A stretch of 64,000 bases of DNA from Tenacibaculum caenipelagi (GCF_004363005.1 NZ_SNYH01000006.1:186001-250000), one strand, 5' to 3'; counted from the first letter of the stretch, positions 16,656 to 26,495 are shown. Notes: a model not told the origin generated them from the letters alone. Numbers and translations: made by a program.

Positions 16656-17582
16656 TTAAAAGCGATACACCAATTCTAATTTATAATCTTTTAAACTGAT
16701 TTTTGCTTTTTCATAATCTTCAGTAAACCCTAAGATATAACCTCCGCCACCTGAACCACAAAGCTTTAAGTAATAATCGTTTGTTTGTATTCCTTTCTCC
16801 CAAACTTTATGAAAAGCTTTAGGAATCATAGGTTTGAAATTTGTTAATACTACTTTTGATAGTTTTTTTACATTTCCAAATAATGATTTGATATTTCCTT
16901 GTAGAAAGTCTTCAATGCAGGCATCAGTATGTGTTGCAAATTCTTCACTTATCATTTTACGGAATCCTTCATTTTTCATCTTATTCATAAAGATGTTTAC
17001 CATAGGTTCGGTTTCGCCAATTTGCTCAGAGTCTAATAAGAATACAGCTCCCTTGCCTTCTTTTTGAGAAGGAATTCCAGCTGGTTCTATATGTTCTTTT
17101 GAATTGATTAAAATAGGTAAACTCAAATATGAGTTTAAAGGATCTAATCCAGAGCTTTTTCCGTGGAAAAAAGACTCCATCAATGAGAAAATTTGTTTTA
17201 AGATTAAAAGCTTATCGCGAGTTAAGTTTTCTAAAACAGTAATTTTATCATTAGCATATTTATCGTAAATAGAGGCAACTAAAGCACCAGAACTTCCTAC
17301 GCCATATCCCTGAGGGATAGAAGAATCAAAATACATTCCGTTGTCAATGTCGCTTTTTAAAGCTGTCAAATCAAAAGAAACGATTTCGGAGTTTAGATTA
17401 ACTAAATAAGTGTAAAAATTAGCTAGACTTTGGTTTGATTTTTTAGCTTCTCCTGTTAAGTTTTGAGCAGATTTTAAAGCTCCTTTATATGAGCTAAATG
17501 GAATAGCTAATCCTTTAGAATCTTTAATAATGCCGTACTCACCAAAGAGTAATATTTTTGCGTAAAATAAGGGTCCTTTCAT
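16656..17582 (-). CDS. Mevalonate kinase (GHMP family)
   Basis: Phosphorylates mevalonate in the cytoplasm, the step after HMG-CoA reductase. The 308-aa protein opens KILLFGEYGIIKDSKGLAIP (GHMP motif 1). It has the ATP-binding glycine loop GYGVGSSGALVAS, then FHGKSSGLDPLNSY, the mevalonate-kinase type substrate region, and the C-terminal GSGGGGYILGF motif 3. It starts 17 bp upstream of the UbiA-type gene on the same strand, and diphosphomevalonate decarboxylase lies just upstream, so the genes probably work in one pathway. Confidence 0.88.
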   Translation of the reverse strand: MKGPLFYAKILLFGEYGIIKDSKGLAIPFSSYKGALKSAQNLTGEAKKSNQSLANFYTYLVNLNSEIVSFDLTALKSDIDNGMYFDSSIPQGYGVGSSGALVASIYDKYANDKITVLENLTRDKLLILKQIFSLMESFFHGKSSGLDPLNSYLSLPILINSKEHIEPAGIPSQKEGKGAVFLLDSEQIGETEPMVNIFMNKMKNEGFRKMISEEFATHTDACIEDFLQGNIKSLFGNVKKLSKVVLTNFKPMIPKAFHKVWEKGIQTNDYYLKLCGSGGGGYILGFTEDYEKAKISLKDYKLELVYRF

Positions 17583-17633
17583 AGGTGTTTTAATTACAGG
17601 GCAAACATACGAGTAAAAGTACTAGTTCACAAA

Positions 17634-18131
17634 CTAGTAAACATTTTTATAAAAAGTTTTCCATACACCAACTTTTTCATTGTCACGATACTTACCTTTA
17701 GTTTCTATTTTACCATTTTTATAAAAAGTTTTCCATATGCCTTCTCTTTTTCCTTCAATATACTTACCTTCTTCTTTAAGTTCTCCTGTTTCATAGTATA
17801 CTTTTCTTATACCGTGCAGTTTTCCGTTTTTATAGTTGGCTTTATGAAAAGGTTTGCCGTTAGAGTGGTAATAAAGTACTAAACCATCAAATTCTTCTTC
17901 ATTAGGTTTGTTAACAGTGCTAAAACCTTCCATCTGAATTTGCCCATTTTTAAAGTAATCGACAATCCAAAAACCATTTTTTACTTTCTTAGGAACAGGC
18001 CTGTAGTATTCATGGTTTTCTTTAGTGGTTTCTTGCCAATTTCGATCAAACCATATGGTTGAATCTTGAGCGATAACAGAAGAGGTTAAAAAGACTGTGA
18101 AAAACGCTATTAACAAAGTTGAAATTCTCAT
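17634..18131 (-). CDS. YwqK/MORN-like repeat protein with signal peptide
   Basis: I use the ATG at 18131 because it gives a clean signal peptide (MRISTLLIAFFTVFLTSSVIA). An in-frame start 39 nt upstream would overlap the decarboxylase gene and spoil the signal. The mature protein consists of repeated 'YKNGKLHGIRKVYYETGELK / EGKYIEGKREGIWKTFYKNG' units, the beta-hairpin repeats of the YwqK 'toxin-antitoxin antitoxin' family. In secreted Bacteroidetes proteins these probably act structurally, and the antitoxin name should not be taken literally. Located between two mevalonate pathway genes. Confidence 0.85.
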   Translation of the reverse strand: MRISTLLIAFFTVFLTSSVIAQDSTIWFDRNWQETTKENHEYYRPVPKKVKNGFWIVDYFKNGQIQMEGFSTVNKPNEEEFDGLVLYYHSNGKPFHKANYKNGKLHGIRKVYYETGELKEEGKYIEGKREGIWKTFYKNGKIETKGKYRDNEKVGVWKTFYKNVY

Positions 18132-18150
18132 AATAGTAGGATTTTTAAGA

Positions 18151-19230
18151 TTATAAAGGTTTTGCACCAAAACCTACACTATCACAAATATACTGATTTT
18201 TTTGGCAGAATCCAGCCAAATTGTTCTTAATAAATAGTTCTATTTCAGTCTTTTCTGAATGAGGATATAATACGTGTACGTTAGCACCAGCATCTAAAGT
18301 AAAGCAAATATTGCTGTTGTTTTTTTCTCTGTATTTCCATATTTTATTAATGATTTCTAGTGTGTTAGGTTTCATTAAAATAAAATAAGGATTACTGGTT
18401 AGCATCATTGCATGTAGTGTTAATGCTTCACTTTCAACTAGGTTAATAAAAGCTTTTATGTTTCCATTTTGAAGAATCACTGAAAGTTTTTCTAAATTTT
18501 CATTGGCTTGAATGAAACGATTTTCTGCGTATGGATGGTCATGCATCAAATTATGTCCTACAGTACTTGAAACCTGTTTTTCGCCTTTATCAACAAGAAG
18601 AATAGTATCTTGATAGTTTTCGAAAATTGGATGTATTTCATAAGGAAATTTGATTCCAAATAAATCAGAACTTTCTTTAATCTCTGGGTGATTTCCCCAA
18701 ACAACCAACGGACCTTCAATACTTCTGCTGGCACTTCCTGATCCCAAACGAGCTAAAAAAGAGGCTTTTTTATTGACGAATGCATCTGATAAGGTAGAGT
18801 TTAACTCTCTCTCTAAACTCATTAAGCACATAGCAATAGCGCTCATTCCACTTGCTGAAGAAGCAATTCCGCTACTGTGTGGGAATGAATTTTTTGAAGA
18901 AATAATCATTTTGTATTGTAAAATATACGGACAGTATTCTTGAATTCTTTTAAAGAATTTGGCAATTTTAGGTTTGAAATCGTCTTTCTTTTTTCCTTCA
19001 AAAAATAATTCGAAGTCTGCTTCACTGCTTTCGGATGTTCTATTGAACTGTATGCTTGTAATTGTATGACAGTTATTTAATGTGAAGCTTATCGATGCAT
19101 TTTTAGGGATTTGTGGTTCGCTTTTCCCCCAATATTTTACTAAGGCAATATTACTAGGTGTTTGCCAAGTAACGGATAAGTTTTCTACTTTTTTATCTGA
19201 GGTTTGAAATTTAAATTCTGATGTATTCAA
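18151..19230 (-). CDS. mvaD: Diphosphomevalonate decarboxylase
   Basis: Cytosolic GHMP enzyme that converts mevalonate 5-diphosphate to isopentenyl diphosphate. The 359-aa protein has the signature N-terminus SNIALVKYWGK, then NASISFTLNNC, the glycine-rich ATP loop FPHSSGIASSASGMSA, and ARLGSGSASRSIEGPLVVWG, which contains the catalytic Arg/Ser region. The C-terminus has CFTLDAGANVHVLYP with the conserved catalytic Asp. All hallmarks are present. It starts the minus-strand group that continues with the YwqK-like gene and mevalonate kinase. Confidence 0.95.
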   Translation of the reverse strand: MNTSEFKFQTSDKKVENLSVTWQTPSNIALVKYWGKSEPQIPKNASISFTLNNCHTITSIQFNRTSESSEADFELFFEGKKKDDFKPKIAKFFKRIQEYCPYILQYKMIISSKNSFPHSSGIASSASGMSAIAMCLMSLERELNSTLSDAFVNKKASFLARLGSGSASRSIEGPLVVWGNHPEIKESSDLFGIKFPYEIHPIFENYQDTILLVDKGEKQVSSTVGHNLMHDHPYAENRFIQANENLEKLSVILQNGNIKAFINLVESEALTLHAMMLTSNPYFILMKPNTLEIINKIWKYREKNNSNICFTLDAGANVHVLYPHSEKTEIELFIKNNLAGFCQKNQYICDSVGFGAKPL

Positions 19231-19271
19231 CGTGTAAAAATTTGCTGTAAAGATAGGTTATATAGGATGAA

Positions 19272-19304
19272 ATAAAAAGACGGTCTTAATGCTAAGACCG
19301 TCTT
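19272..19304 (-). terminator. Terminator of the SusCD operon
   Basis: AAGACGGTCTTA and TAAGACCGTCTT form a 12-bp perfect stem with a 4-nt loop. On the minus strand it is followed by TTTTTATTT, placed 40-75 nt after the SusD-like stop. Confidence 0.9.
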
Positions 19305-19347
19305 ATAGGATTGTAAATTAAATCAAATAATTAATGAGAGCATAATT

Positions 19348-20826
19348 TTATTTTACATCCCAAAATAATTTTGTGCTTAAATCATCCAATTGAGGTAATC
19401 CTTGGGCTTGAATTGCTTTTTCAAGTTCAGACCTATTACTGTCGTTAATGGTACTTGAATAGCCATACCTAACAGGTATGTTAGTACCGTTTATTGGACT
19501 CGCTGCGGGTGTTAGTGTGGGGAAGTCTAACCTTCTCCATTCTGCCCAAGCCTCAAAAGGTTGCATGAAAAGAGCTATCCATTTTTGTTCAGCTATAAGT
19601 TCTAATCCTCTAGAAGAATTCCAAACAACTGCTGGTTGGGTTATATAAGTATCATAATCTACATCTGTAACTCCCCATTGTTTCATTGAGGCTTTTATTC
19701 CTTCATAATAATATACTGAAGTATCACCCGAAATCCAACCTTTTAAAACAGCTTCTGCTTTAGCAAAAGCAACTTGAGCATAGGTGAAAACATACCCAGG
19801 AGCATCTCCTTTATTGGCAATGTTTGATGTTAGTAAAGAAATATCTTGTCTATCTACATTAGGAGAAACAACTGCGTATTCCATACCAACATAAGTTCCT
19901 GGTGCATTTTCAACTTCATCTGCAAACTTTGATACTCTTGGGTCATTTCTGTCAGTATTTTGTAAAAAATCAATTAGTGTTTTACTTACGGTAAAATCTG
20001 GAGCTCTATTTCCGTTGTACCTATCTTGCCAAGGGTTATCTGTAGCATCATCTTGTGTGTAGGGGAATAGTATATCTTCAACTTGGTCGCTTATTGCTCC
20101 TGAAACAGCTTCTGTAAATTTAGTTTTTGCATAATCATTAATTCCTGAAATAGAAGTCATTTCATCTGAAACATCAGCTAATCTTAAAGCCATTATCAAT
20201 TTTAACGTATGGCCAAATTGTTTCCATCTATCCATGTTTCCATTAAAGATAATGTCTCCTGTAGGTCCGTTTTCAGAAGTACTAATCTGAGCTAAAGCTT
20301 CGTCTATTAAATTAAATAGTTCATTATAAATTGATGCAGATGAATCAAATTTCGGAAAATCAAATTCTCCTGATTTTAATGCTTGAGAAAAAGGTATATA
20401 CCCCCATCTGTCTGTCATTTGATGGTAGGTGTATGCTTTCACTAGCTTTGCCGTAGCAATTTGATTAGCATTGCTACCATAAACTGAAACTTCATCTTTA
20501 GTACTTTCATTAGAATTTAAACTAATGATTCTTTCTAAATTATGTAGAGTTCCTGTATAAAATGCTTCATAGCTAAATTCTGAGGTTCCATATCTAGAGC
20601 CATCTGTATATTGAATGTCTGAATAATGTTGCACGTAATATCCAGGAGTAATTGCAGTCGAAGCTCCTCCTGTTACAAATAATGCATTTGTAAGCAAAGC
20701 ATTTGTTAAGTTTTCTGTTGGATTATTTGGGTCAACATTTGCATCTCCAAAATCCACTTTTTTACACGATATTACTAATAGTGTAATAAAACTTAGGATT
20801 AAAATGTTTTTTATGTATTTTTTCAT
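19348..20826 (-). CDS. SusD/RagB-family outer-membrane nutrient-binding lipoprotein
   Basis: Surface lipoprotein that captures a nutrient and works as the lid of the partner SusC channel. The 492-aa protein has a lipoprotein signal (residues 1-21, LLVISC), then DANVDPNNPTENLTNALLTN, typical of the SusD-like_2 branch, followed by alpha-helical TPR-like repeats (ATAKLVKAYTYHQMTDRWG, YAQVAFAKAEAVLKGW). It is 12 bp downstream of the SusC gene and shares its terminator. No glycoside hydrolase lies nearby, so the ligand could be a peptide or an unknown oligomer. Confidence 0.95.
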   Translation of the reverse strand: MKKYIKNILILSFITLLVISCKKVDFGDANVDPNNPTENLTNALLTNALFVTGGASTAITPGYYVQHYSDIQYTDGSRYGTSEFSYEAFYTGTLHNLERIISLNSNESTKDEVSVYGSNANQIATAKLVKAYTYHQMTDRWGYIPFSQALKSGEFDFPKFDSSASIYNELFNLIDEALAQISTSENGPTGDIIFNGNMDRWKQFGHTLKLIMALRLADVSDEMTSISGINDYAKTKFTEAVSGAISDQVEDILFPYTQDDATDNPWQDRYNGNRAPDFTVSKTLIDFLQNTDRNDPRVSKFADEVENAPGTYVGMEYAVVSPNVDRQDISLLTSNIANKGDAPGYVFTYAQVAFAKAEAVLKGWISGDTSVYYYEGIKASMKQWGVTDVDYDTYITQPAVVWNSSRGLELIAEQKWIALFMQPFEAWAEWRRLDFPTLTPAASPINGTNIPVRYGYSSTINDSNRSELEKAIQAQGLPQLDDLSTKLFWDVK

Positions 20827-20838
20827 GATGTACCTTTT

Positions 20839-23800
20839 TTAAAAAGTTAAACTGAGATTTAAACCAATAGTTCTTTGACTTGGAAATTGAGCTCCCTCTT
20901 GCCATCTAAAACCACTTCCATTTCTTCCTAAATCTGTACCACTTACATTTTCAATTTCTGAAGGGTCAATTTCATCATCAGCATATATTAGCCATAAATT
21001 ATTACCATAGATGCTAGTTTTAATGTCCTTTATTCCCCATTTATCAAACCATTTATTTGGTAAAGTGTATGAAATTGATAACTGACGTAATTTTACATAG
21101 CTAGCATCAAAAACAAGATTTTCTCCAAAGGCAGGTAGTTGTCTGTCAAAATATGCATAGGCTCCAATGTATCTAGTTACTGGTTCTCCTGTTACTGAAT
21201 CTACACCATCAACTCTTATTCCTCCTCCATCAGCTACTGCATCTCTTATAGAGTTTCCTTTATCGTTAGTGCCTACTGTTTCAATAGATTGCCCTGAGCC
21301 TCTTGCCCATTTTTTAGAGGTAGAGTAGTAATCACCACCTATTTGAAAATCAATTGATGCTGCTAATTCAAGGTTTTTATATTTAAATGTATTTGTAAAA
21401 CCTCCAGTTAAATCAGGTAAAAAATTTCCTAATAACACGTCGTTTTCAACTTCAAATAGTTGATTGCTCCAATCTCCTTCAGATTGATTAATAATTAATC
21501 TGCCTTGAGAATCTCTTTTAGGTCTAGAGCCATAAATACCTCCTTTAGATTTACCTTCTACATCTTTTAAATTAATATAACCTGTATTCCAAGTCCAAAC
21601 TCTATCAAGAATACGAGAGCTAGGTGTGTTAGGGTCATCAGTAGCATTGATTTCATCGACAACCCAATCTATAGTAGCTAAATTTATTGTAGATATCCAA
21701 GAAAAGTTATCTGTTGTAATAGGTTTGAAATTTAAACCAAGTTCCCAACCACTTCTGGTTTCTTTACCACTATTTCTTTGGATAGATGAAAAACCTGTTG
21801 AAGATGGTAAGGTAACTGACCTAGGGAAATCTTCAATTTTTGTGTTGTAGTATGTTAAATCAACTCCAATTTTATTGTTTAAAAACTTCATTTCTAATCC
21901 AAATTCTTTTTCCTTAGAGCTTGCTCCAACTATTTCAGGATTTTTTGCTGTTGAAGGAATCGAATATAGAGGCATTCCATTATAATTTCCAGCGCTTTGG
22001 TAAGTGTCAAAGACTTGGTAAATTCCGGGGAAACTTGGAGCGCTTGAAAACCCCGCTCTTAATTTACCAAAGTCAATAAACTTATTATCTTTTATTAATT
22101 CACTAAACACAAAACTTGAAGATACACCATAGGTTATTACTCTGTTTTTCTCAGGATTGGCTGTAGAGCTCCAGTCAGAACGTAAAGAAGCGTCTAGAAA
22201 TAGTAAATCTTTGAACCCTAGAGTAATGTTTCCGAAAAGAGCTTTTGATTTTACAGTAGAAAGATATCTGCCTACAAATGGTCTGTCAACAGATGAATAT
22301 ATTGAATAAAACTCTGGAGTTGTTAAGCCACCTACAGTATTTGCATAGTATGATGTATACTTTTTATTTTGAATTTGAAAACCAACAATAGAGGTTAAGT
22401 CAAACTTGTTATTTTCGCCAAACTTTATATTGTGTGTTAAAGATCCAAAAAATTCATCTTCAATATTTTTAGAAGTGCTTTCATCATATCTAGGTTCAGT
22501 TGCACCACCTCTTCCTCCAAAAGCTCTTATCTTATAAAAATCAAAAGCATTGTATGTTCTTCTGTATTGAAGAGTTGCGCTTAAGTTTTCGTCAAATTCA
22601 TAGTTTAAGGCAATCTTTCCGAAAATAGCATTTTTATCTTGCTCGTTTCTGTTTTCGTAAAACTCAAAATATGGTGAATCCCAGTAAGCAGGAGTTGGAT
22701 TTGTAGGGCTCTGTATGTTCCATGAAACAAACTTACCATTACGTTTGTAATTTCTCAAACGTTTCATGTCTAATTGTCTTTGCCACCACTGATTAGGTCT
22801 AAAAAAAGACCCGCTTCCTGTATACCCTAATTCAGGGTTGTTCAGAGTATTTCTAACTTGATAATTGACATTAGCAATTAACTTAAGTTTGTCAGTTACA
22901 TTATAATTAGCGTTTGTACTTACCTGAATTGTTTTTCTGCTAGAGTTAGGTAAAATACCTTCTTGATCAACGTATCTTAATGTAGAGCTAAGATTATGTT
23001 TGTCCCCTCCGTTTTGGAATGTAAGTATTGCTTTTTTAATTATGGCTTCTTTATAAAAGTCTTCAACGTTTGTAGGATTTGGTGACCAAGGTCTTAATTT
23101 TCCATATTCAGGGTCTCCTTCTATCCAACTATCCCAATGTCTAACCAATGTACCATCAAGTTTTGGTCCCCATGATTGGTCTGCTCCATAGTCTGGACGA
23201 AGTTGACCATTAGACATAACGATGAAGTCTTGACTATAACCTCCACCATATTCATTCTGATACTTAAGTAAATTGGTTACGCTACCAACTTCGGTACTAA
23301 ATTGAGCGCTAATTTCTGAACCATGCTTTGCTTTTTTTGAAGTGATAAGAATTACCCCTCCGCTAGCATCTGTACCGTATAAAGCTGTTGCAGCACCACC
23401 TTTTAGAATTGATATATTATCTATATCAGCTGTATTAATGTCTGCTGCAGATTGTACTCTAATACCATCAACAACATATAAAACATTTGAGTTTCCTCTT
23501 AATCTTATACCAGCATTGTCAAACGTAGCCCCTGAATTACCTATTGCTTGAACGCCTGAGACTTTTCCAGCAATAGAATTATTGATGTCTACTTCATTTG
23601 TTTTGACAAGGTCATTTCCTGTAACAGATGCTTGAGCAAAACCTAATGACTTTTTTTTCTTTACTTTTCCTAAAGAAGTAATAACAACTTCTTGTAATAA
23701 ATTTTGATCGTCAATTAAGGTGATTTTTATATTATTGGAGTCTTTTACAGTTCTTTCAATTGTTTTTTTGCCTATAAAAGAAAAAACTAGGATATCATTT

Positions 23801-23985
23801 TTTTTAGCCTTGAGCTGATAGTTTCCATTAAAATCTGTTTCTGTACCATTGCTAGAGCCTTTAATTATAATACTAACTCCAGGAAGTGGGCCAGTCTCAT
23901 CATAAACTGCTCCAGAAATGCTTATTTCTTGAGCAAATGTGATCTGTACAGATAGAAATAGAATCCATAAAATTTTTGTTTTCAT
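20839..23985 (-). CDS. SusC/RagA-family TonB-linked outer-membrane protein
   Basis: TonB-dependent outer-membrane transporter of 1048 aa. A signal peptide (residues 1-18, ITFAQ) is followed by a carboxypeptidase-like domain (about 21-95, GAVYDETGPLPGVSIIIKGS) and a plug with the SusC hallmarks NVLYVVDGIRV and DIDNISILKGGAATALYG. The barrel ends FPSQRTIGLNLSLTF, with a terminal Phe as expected for BAM recognition. It is co-transcribed with the SusD-like gene. A LytTR regulator and a histidine kinase lie immediately upstream on the same strand. Confidence 0.97.
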   Translation of the reverse strand: MKTKILWILFLSVQITFAQEISISGAVYDETGPLPGVSIIIKGSSNGTETDFNGNYQLKAKKNDILVFSFIGKKTIERTVKDSNNIKITLIDDQNLLQEVVITSLGKVKKKKSLGFAQASVTGNDLVKTNEVDINNSIAGKVSGVQAIGNSGATFDNAGIRLRGNSNVLYVVDGIRVQSAADINTADIDNISILKGGAATALYGTDASGGVILITSKKAKHGSEISAQFSTEVGSVTNLLKYQNEYGGGYSQDFIVMSNGQLRPDYGADQSWGPKLDGTLVRHWDSWIEGDPEYGKLRPWSPNPTNVEDFYKEAIIKKAILTFQNGGDKHNLSSTLRYVDQEGILPNSSRKTIQVSTNANYNVTDKLKLIANVNYQVRNTLNNPELGYTGSGSFFRPNQWWQRQLDMKRLRNYKRNGKFVSWNIQSPTNPTPAYWDSPYFEFYENRNEQDKNAIFGKIALNYEFDENLSATLQYRRTYNAFDFYKIRAFGGRGGATEPRYDESTSKNIEDEFFGSLTHNIKFGENNKFDLTSIVGFQIQNKKYTSYYANTVGGLTTPEFYSIYSSVDRPFVGRYLSTVKSKALFGNITLGFKDLLFLDASLRSDWSSTANPEKNRVITYGVSSSFVFSELIKDNKFIDFGKLRAGFSSAPSFPGIYQVFDTYQSAGNYNGMPLYSIPSTAKNPEIVGASSKEKEFGLEMKFLNNKIGVDLTYYNTKIEDFPRSVTLPSSTGFSSIQRNSGKETRSGWELGLNFKPITTDNFSWISTINLATIDWVVDEINATDDPNTPSSRILDRVWTWNTGYINLKDVEGKSKGGIYGSRPKRDSQGRLIINQSEGDWSNQLFEVENDVLLGNFLPDLTGGFTNTFKYKNLELAASIDFQIGGDYYSTSKKWARGSGQSIETVGTNDKGNSIRDAVADGGGIRVDGVDSVTGEPVTRYIGAYAYFDRQLPAFGENLVFDASYVKLRQLSISYTLPNKWFDKWGIKDIKTSIYGNNLWLIYADDEIDPSEIENVSGTDLGRNGSGFRWQEGAQFPSQRTIGLNLSLTF

Positions 23986-24134
23986 ATTTGAGTTGTTTTG
24001 ATTATTTGCTCAAATGAATTAAAACAAAGTGTTAATTGCTAATTAATGATAATATGATGTGTTTAATTGATAATAATGTATTAGTTTAACTGTTTTTTTG
24101 ATGTTTGGTTTTTTTTTGAAGGCAGTATGTGAGG

Positions 24135-24842
24135 TTATGGAATTTGGAGTTTGTGTAAAACGACTTCTTTGTAACTCCTACTTATTGGAATTGCCTTTTT
24201 TTGAATTTCAATATACTCATTGGTGTATGAATCAATTTTGTTAATTGCTATGATAAACGAACGATGAACACGGAGGAATTTTGATTTAGGTAACTTTTCT
24301 TCAAAACTACTTATAGTTTCCCTTGTGACTATGGTATTGTTTATGGTAAAAACTTTTACATAGTCACCTAGACTTTCAATATATAAAATACCGTTAAAGT
24401 CAATTTTAGTCATTTTTCTATCAGATCGAACAAATATGAAGTTGTTTTCTGATGTTTCTTGAATGCTCGTTTGTTTGTTGTCTGAGCTTATTGCTATTTT
24501 TTGAACAGCTTGTAAAAATCTGTCAAAAGCTATAGGTTTTAATAAGTAATCGGTTGCTTGCAAATCGAAACCATCTACTGCATAATCGCGATATGCTGTA
24601 GTGAAAATTATTTTTGATTTTTTGTTAATGATTTTAGCTAAACTCAAGCCGTTAATCTCAGGCATGTTGATGTCTAGAAAAAACAAATCGACGTTTTCAG
24701 TTTGTGTAATCTGTAATGCTTCTAGTGCATTCTTACAACTCGCAATTAATTTTAGGCTAGGTGTTTTTTCAATAAACGATTCAAGAATTTCTCTTGCTAC
24801 GGGTTCATCATCGACAATTGTGCAGGTTATCTTTTTAGTCAT
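24135..24842 (-). CDS. LytTR-family response regulator
   Basis: The 235-aa cytoplasmic protein has a receiver domain (about residues 5-120) with the acidic pair near its start (IVDDEP), the phospho-acceptor Asp in DLFFLDINMPEINGLS, a Thr in IIFTTAYRDYAVDGF and the Lys in YLLKPIAFDRF. A LytTR DNA-binding domain follows (about 135-235; DFNGILYIESLGDYVKVF, LRVHRSFIIAINKI). Its start overlaps the kinase gene by 8 bp. The SusC gene begins 150 bp downstream on the same strand and is a plausible target, though no clear LytTR direct repeat was found. Confidence 0.95.
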   Translation of the reverse strand: MTKKITCTIVDDEPVAREILESFIEKTPSLKLIASCKNALEALQITQTENVDLFFLDINMPEINGLSLAKIINKKSKIIFTTAYRDYAVDGFDLQATDYLLKPIAFDRFLQAVQKIAISSDNKQTSIQETSENNFIFVRSDRKMTKIDFNGILYIESLGDYVKVFTINNTIVTRETISSFEEKLPKSKFLRVHRSFIIAINKIDSYTNEYIEIQKKAIPISRSYKEVVLHKLQIP

Positions 24843-25887
24843 CTTTTAAAGGGATTTTTAAATTAATGATAAATTGATTTGCTTCAGGTCTTATAGAAAT
24901 AATAGATTTGTTTTGATATAACATTTCTAACCTTTTTTGAATGTTTTCTAGTCCAATACCTTTTTTTGTAGTAGTTACTTGTTTTGAGGTGTTTTCAATA
25001 TAAAAAATTAAAAAATCTTCAGTAGTTTTTAGGTTGATGTTAATGCTTAGTACTCCGTTAATTTGTGCCCCGTGTTTAAAAGCATTTTCAACAAAAGGAA
25101 GTAATAACATAGGCGAGATTTGAATAGCTTCATCAAATAAGCTTTTAGTGAAGTTAACCTGTAAGCTTTCTTGAAAACGCATTTTTTCTAATGAAATATA
25201 ATCTTCTATATGTTGTATCTCATTCTTCAATAATACTGAAGGTTTATCAACTTGATAGAGGATGTAGTCTAATAAATTAGAGAGCTTTAAAATCATATCA
25301 GGAGCAGTGTCAGATTTTTTAAGGGCAAATCCATACAACGTATTTAAAGTGTTAAATAAAAAATGCGGGTGAATCTGTATTTTTAAGAATTTAAGCTCTT
25401 GTTCTTTAAGCTGCAGTTGAGTATGTAAGAACTTGTTTTCTAATGTCTTCTTCTCTTCAATAGATTTGTAATTATGACTTAGTATTTTATATCCGCTAGT
25501 CAGGATAATAATTAAAAATACACATACCAAAATAACCGATGAGCTTTTGGTTAAGGCAGGCATATTTTGAAACTCCAAATTAAAAAAGAAAATAAATCCG
25601 AAAACAACGGTCACTAATACTCCGAAAAGTGTGAAAATAATAGCATAAACAGTATATAATAAAAATGACCAATATTTTTTTGCGAGTAGGTAATTGGGGA
25701 TTAAGTTGTACGCAAAAACATAGGATGTTATAATAGAAATGACCGATAGAATACTAGTAAACCAAAATAAGAATTGAGGGTTGTTACTTCCTGTGCTAAA
25801 AAATAGGTAAAAAAATAACCAGACAAGTCCCCAGTATAAAATATGTAGAGGTGTTTTATATAAAAAAGAGATAAATATCTTTAGCAT
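24835..25887 (-). CDS. LytS/YehU-type sensor histidine kinase
   Basis: I use the ATG at 25887; a GTG five codons upstream (25902) is the alternative. The 350-aa protein has about four N-terminal membrane segments (to about residue 140), a short coiled coil (ENKFLHTQLQLKEQELKFLK), then the His_kinase motif KIQIHPHFLFNTLNTLYG with the phospho-acceptor His. A shortened HATPase domain follows (LLPFVENAFKHGA, KGIGLENIQKRLEMLY). There is no large extracellular sensor, so it probably senses a membrane signal. It pairs with the overlapping LytTR regulator. Confidence 0.93.
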   Translation of the reverse strand: MLKIFISFLYKTPLHILYWGLVWLFFYLFFSTGSNNPQFLFWFTSILSVISIITSYVFAYNLIPNYLLAKKYWSFLLYTVYAIIFTLFGVLVTVVFGFIFFFNLEFQNMPALTKSSSVILVCVFLIIILTSGYKILSHNYKSIEEKKTLENKFLHTQLQLKEQELKFLKIQIHPHFLFNTLNTLYGFALKKSDTAPDMILKLSNLLDYILYQVDKPSVLLKNEIQHIEDYISLEKMRFQESLQVNFTKSLFDEAIQISPMLLLPFVENAFKHGAQINGVLSININLKTTEDFLIFYIENTSKQVTTTKKGIGLENIQKRLEMLYQNKSIISIRPEANQFIINLKIPLKDD

Positions 25888-26086
25888 CTTGTAAAAAAGC
25901 ACATTTTTAAGTTAAGATGAAAATAAAAATAGATGAAATGAAGATTTAGTGAGGTTTTTAACCATTTTTCTGTTTTGGGTATTAAATTCGTTAAATATAG
26001 TTTGAAGTTGGTTATTTGTCGTTATTTCAATTATTTAATTAAAGTCAATTCTACTTTTACAGCGTATAATTTTAAAAACTAATTTT

Positions 26087-26428
26087 ATGAATTTTATTAT
26101 TGAAGGAGGTTGGATGTTCATGGTTCCACTAGTTGTACTGTTAGGAGTTGTTATTGTATTGTTTTTTTTTGGTTTAAAAAATAATACAGAGAAGAATTCT
26201 AAACTTATCAAATCAATTAGTCTGTTCTCTTTTGTTTTTGGAGTGCTAGGTTTTGTAATTGGAATGTTAGCTGCTCTAGGAGCTATAGCAAATACTAATA
26301 ATAATATTCCTCCGCAAATTCTTGCAGGAGGACTAAAAGTAGGTTTAATTGCGCCAACTTTTGGATTAATAATTTTCCTGTTAGGAAGACTGTTTGATAT
26401 TATCTTGTTATGGAAAAGAGAAGGCTAA
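26087..26428 (+). CDS. Short MotA/TolQ/ExbB-like membrane protein
   Basis: The 113-aa protein has three hydrophobic segments (about residues 9-29, 43-67 and 80-105). It begins MNFIIEGGWMFMVPLVVLLG, the start typical of ExbB/TolQ homologues, and has GGLKVGLIAPTFGLIIFLLGRLFDI, like the third helix of that family. It is half the usual length and has no ExbD/TolR partner next to it, so a proton-channel role is doubtful. It is divergent from the histidine kinase, about 200 bp away, and is followed by a strong hairpin terminator at 26457-26490. Confidence 0.6.
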   Translation: MNFIIEGGWMFMVPLVVLLGVVIVLFFFGLKNNTEKNSKLIKSISLFSFVFGVLGFVIGMLAALGAIANTNNNIPPQILAGGLKVGLIAPTFGLIIFLLGRLFDIILLWKREG

Positions 26429-26456
26429 TTTAGATTTTTGATTAGTTAGTTATTTA

Positions 26457-26490
26457 AATACCTATTTCTATGTTAGAAATGGGTATTTTT
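26457..26490 (+). terminator. Terminator hairpin abutting the next start codon
   Basis: AATACCTATTTCTA and TAGAAATGGGTATT pair over 14 positions (one G-T) with a 2-3-nt loop, followed by T5. The next gene starts at 26496, five bases after the T run. The right arm contains the only purine-rich stretch (AAATGGG) near that start. Confidence 0.75.
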
Positions 26491-26495
26491 GTTGC

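Noticed and set aside
17634..18131. Toxin-antitoxin system suggested by the YwqK 'antitoxin' family name
   Set aside because: No toxin gene is adjacent and the protein is exported; the family label is not evidence of a TA system here.
24001..24134. LytTR binding repeats upstream of the SusC gene
   Set aside because: Only imperfect single half-sites (for example ACAGTTAAA) were seen, not the spaced direct repeat expected.
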